A stretch of 64,000 nucleotides of DNA from assembly GCA_963845425.1 (NCBI GenBank), contig CAWJSC010000010.1, forward strand, positions 434,001-498,000, read 5' to 3'. A program made the translations under genes and the position numbers. Under the pieces are notes generated by a model. That model saw only the letters and a list, made by a program, of their open reading frames with translations. It was not told the origin of the DNA and made no database searches. The DNA is from DATDAH01 sp963845425. Its GTDB lineage: Bacteria; Actinomycetota; Acidimicrobiia; Acidimicrobiales; DATDAH01. Shown here one piece after another: positions 62,423-64,000 of the stretch (positions are counted from its first letter, which is position 1; the number at the start of each line of letters is the position of its first letter).

Positions 62423-63244
62423 TCAAGCATTTCCGGCTTCGAGGCCCTTTCGGAAGCCGGCGACGAGGCCTGCCGCCTCGGCGGGGGTCGCCCCCTCGAT
62501 GATCCGCCGGACGAGGGCGGAGCCGATCACCACCCCGTCCGCGACCGTGCAGGCCTCGACCGCCTGGGCGGGGGTGGAGATCCCCACCCCGATCAGCACG
62601 GGCTTGTCGGTGACGGCCTTGAGTCGCCGAGCCACCTCCACGGCGGTCGCCGCCAGGGCGTCCCGCTCGCCGGTGATCCCCAGGAGCCCCACGCCGTAGA
62701 CGAAGCCGCGCGAGCGGGCGCAGATCCGCACCAGGCGCTCGTCGGGGGTGGTCGGCGCGGCCAGCAGCACCGTCTCGACCCCCGCCTGGTCGGCCGCCCG
62801 GGCCCAGTGGCCGACCTCGTCGAGGGGCAGGTCCGGCAGGATCGCCGCGGCCACACCCGCACGGGCCAGCTCGTCGGCGCACCGCTGGTGGCCCCACCGG
62901 AAGACGAGGTTGTAGTAGGTCATCACCGCCACGGGGACGGCGGTCTCCCGCTCGGCCAGCTCGGCCACGATCGAGCGGGGCGTGGCCCCGGCCGCGAGGG
63001 CACGTTCGGAGGACGCCTGGATGACCGGGCCGTCCATCACCGGGTCGGAGAACGGGATGCCCACCTCGATGGCGTCGGCCCCGGCCTCGGCCAGCGGGTC
63101 GAGCAGGCCCGTCCAGCCCGGCAGGCCACCGGTGATGTACGGCACCAGGAGCTTGCGCCCTGTGTCCCGACCCGCCCGGAGCGCGGCCTCCAACGAGCCG
63201 ACGGCCTCCGGTGCCGGCGGGACCGGCACCACCACCTCACCCAC
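62423..63244 (-). CDS. trpA: Tryptophan synthase alpha chain
   Basis: TrpA splits indole-3-glycerol phosphate to indole for TrpB. The 273-residue protein has LLVPYITGGLPGWTG, catalytic Glu60 in GADAIEVGIPFSDPVMDGPVIQ (with Asp71), ILPDLPLDEVGHW, and the phosphate loop GFVYGVGLLGITGERD and VLIGVGISTPAQA. The start is uncertain: GTG 63244 overlaps the trpB stop by eight bases, and GTG codons at 63235, 63232 and 63229 are alternatives. Coupling to trpB fits the obligatory complex. Confidence 0.95.
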   Translation of the reverse strand: MGEVVVPVPPAPEAVGSLEAALRAGRDTGRKLLVPYITGGLPGWTGLLDPLAEAGADAIEVGIPFSDPVMDGPVIQASSERALAAGATPRSIVAELAERETAVPVAVMTYYNLVFRWGHQRCADELARAGVAAAILPDLPLDEVGHWARAADQAGVETVLLAAPTTPDERLVRICARSRGFVYGVGLLGITGERDALAATAVEVARRLKAVTDKPVLIGVGISTPAQAVEACTVADGVVIGSALVRRIIEGATPAEAAGLVAGFRKGLEAGNA

Positions 63245-64000
63245 GGCGCAGTTCGGCCACCTGGGCCACGTCCTTGTCGCCTCGGCCCGACAGGTTGAGC
63301 AGGATGGTCCGTCCCGCCAGGCCGGCCCGTTCCCGGGCGACCCAGGCCAGCGCATGGGCCGACTCCAGAGCCGGGATGATCCCCTCCGTGCGGCCCAACA
63401 GGAAGAAGGCGTCCAGGACCTCGTCGTCGCTCACCGCCTCGTAGCGGGCCCGGCCGATGTCGGCCAGGTGGGCGTGTTCGGGACCGACGCCCGGGTAGTC
63501 GAGCCCGGCGGACACGGACTGGGCCTCCTGGACCTGGCCCGCCTCGTCCTGGAGCAGGAAGGAAGTGCTGCCGTGCACCACCCCGGGCACGCCGTGGCCC
63601 ACGGCGGCCCCACCGGCGGGCTCGACCCCGACCAGCTCCACCTCGGGGTCGTCGACGAAGCCCGAGAAGATGGCGATGGCGTTCGAGCCCCCGCCGACAC
63701 AGGCCACGACCACATCGGGCAGGGCCCCGGTCCGCGCCAACATCTGGGCCCGGGCCTCCTCGCCCACCACCCGGTGCAGCTCCCGCACCATCCACGGGTA
63801 CGGGTGGGGGCCCATGACCGAACCGAGGCAGTAGTGGCTGGTCTCCACGGTGGCCACCCAGTCCCGCATGGCCTCGTTGACGGCATCCTTCAGGGTCCGG
63901 CTGCCAGAGGTGGCCGGCCGGACCTCCGAGCCCAGCAGTTGCATGCGGAAGACGTTCAGCTCCTGGCGGGCGATGTCGACCTCACCCATGTACACCAGGC
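63237..64000 (-). CDS. trpB: Tryptophan synthase beta chain, N-terminus cut by window edge
   Basis: TrpB joins indole and serine with PLP. The visible C-terminal 254 or so residues begin with the conserved VYMGEVDIARQELNVFRMQLLG, then SRTLKDAVNEAMRDWVATVETSHYCLGSVMGPHPYP, the phosphate-binding CVGGGSNAIAIFSGF, SVSAGLDYPGVGPEHAHL, EGIIPALESAHALAW and ILLNLSGRGDKDV, all typical of TrpB1. The PLP lysine and start lie outside the window. It overlaps trpA by eight bases or abuts it, depending on the trpA start. Confidence 0.97.
   Translation of the reverse strand, partial: LVYMGEVDIARQELNVFRMQLLGSEVRPATSGSRTLKDAVNEAMRDWVATVETSHYCLGSVMGPHPYPWMVRELHRVVGEEARAQMLARTGALPDVVVACVGGGSNAIAIFSGFVDDPEVELVGVEPAGGAAVGHGVPGVVHGSTSFLLQDEAGQVQEAQSVSAGLDYPGVGPEHAHLADIGRARYEAVSDDEVLDAFFLLGRTEGIIPALESAHALAWVARERAGLAGRTILLNLSGRGDKDVAQVAELRRG

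Overview
The window is a dense, very GC-rich bacterial chromosome segment with short intergenic gaps, many GTG and TTG starts and many 1-4 base gene overlaps. Gene content and order point to an actinobacterium: uvrC next to rapZ, an ANTAR response regulator beside polA, rpsA, coaE, uvrB and uvrA in one neighbourhood, and a MocR-type regulator. The mixture looks most like the class Acidimicrobiia, but that placement is inference because the window has no rRNA or other marker to test it.

Left edge, 1-9.0 kb, minus strand. A rapZ fragment, a SAM methyltransferase and uvrC lie together. Upstream of them is a 1,721-residue secreted RHS/YD-repeat protein with two LamG domains. Its last 150 residues are of lower GC, and a coupled small membrane protein gene follows at once, so the pair is a candidate toxin and immunity module. 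Between 9.1 and 11.6 kb are threonine ammonia-lyase and quinolinate synthase.

11.6-22.1 kb is a surface-glycan locus. It holds a nonulosonic-acid (sialic-acid-like) synthase fused to CBS and TIM-barrel domains, a CMP-sugar synthetase, a polysaccharide pyruvyl transferase, a Wzx-type flippase, a GT2 glycosyltransferase, a capsule-type protein, a methyltransferase and a polyprenyl-phosphate sugar transferase. Together these could build, decorate and export a charged polysaccharide.

22-34.6 kb is DNA repair and membrane proteins: uvrA, two related polytopic GT-C-like proteins, a short-chain dehydrogenase, uvrB, a membrane spermidine-synthase-like protein and coaE. A 57-base palindromic repeat occurs twice before coaE.

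34.7-45.8 kb carries a NarL-type two-component pair, a Flp pilin and, convergent to them, a Tad pilus operon (cpaB, tadZ, cpaF, a VWA-tadB fusion, tadC and a GT-C-like membrane protein). It lies between rpsA and coaE, which are adjacent in mycobacteria. Then come rpsA, a methyltransferase, a tiny membrane protein, polA and the ANTAR regulator (46-52 kb).

52-64 kb starts with a lipoprotein and tRNA-Leu(CAA), with a LAGLIDADG/HTH protein 7 bases beyond the tRNA. A compact fatty-acid synthesis operon follows (fabD-fabH-fabG-acpP-fabF, with fabZ opposite), in which FabD carries an unusual C-terminal biotinyl/lipoyl-like extension. The window ends with a peroxiredoxin, a divergent MocR regulator and aminotransferase pair, the DNA-binding protein HU, and trpA with a cut trpB. 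All functions are read from sequence motifs and family knowledge; no database search was run.
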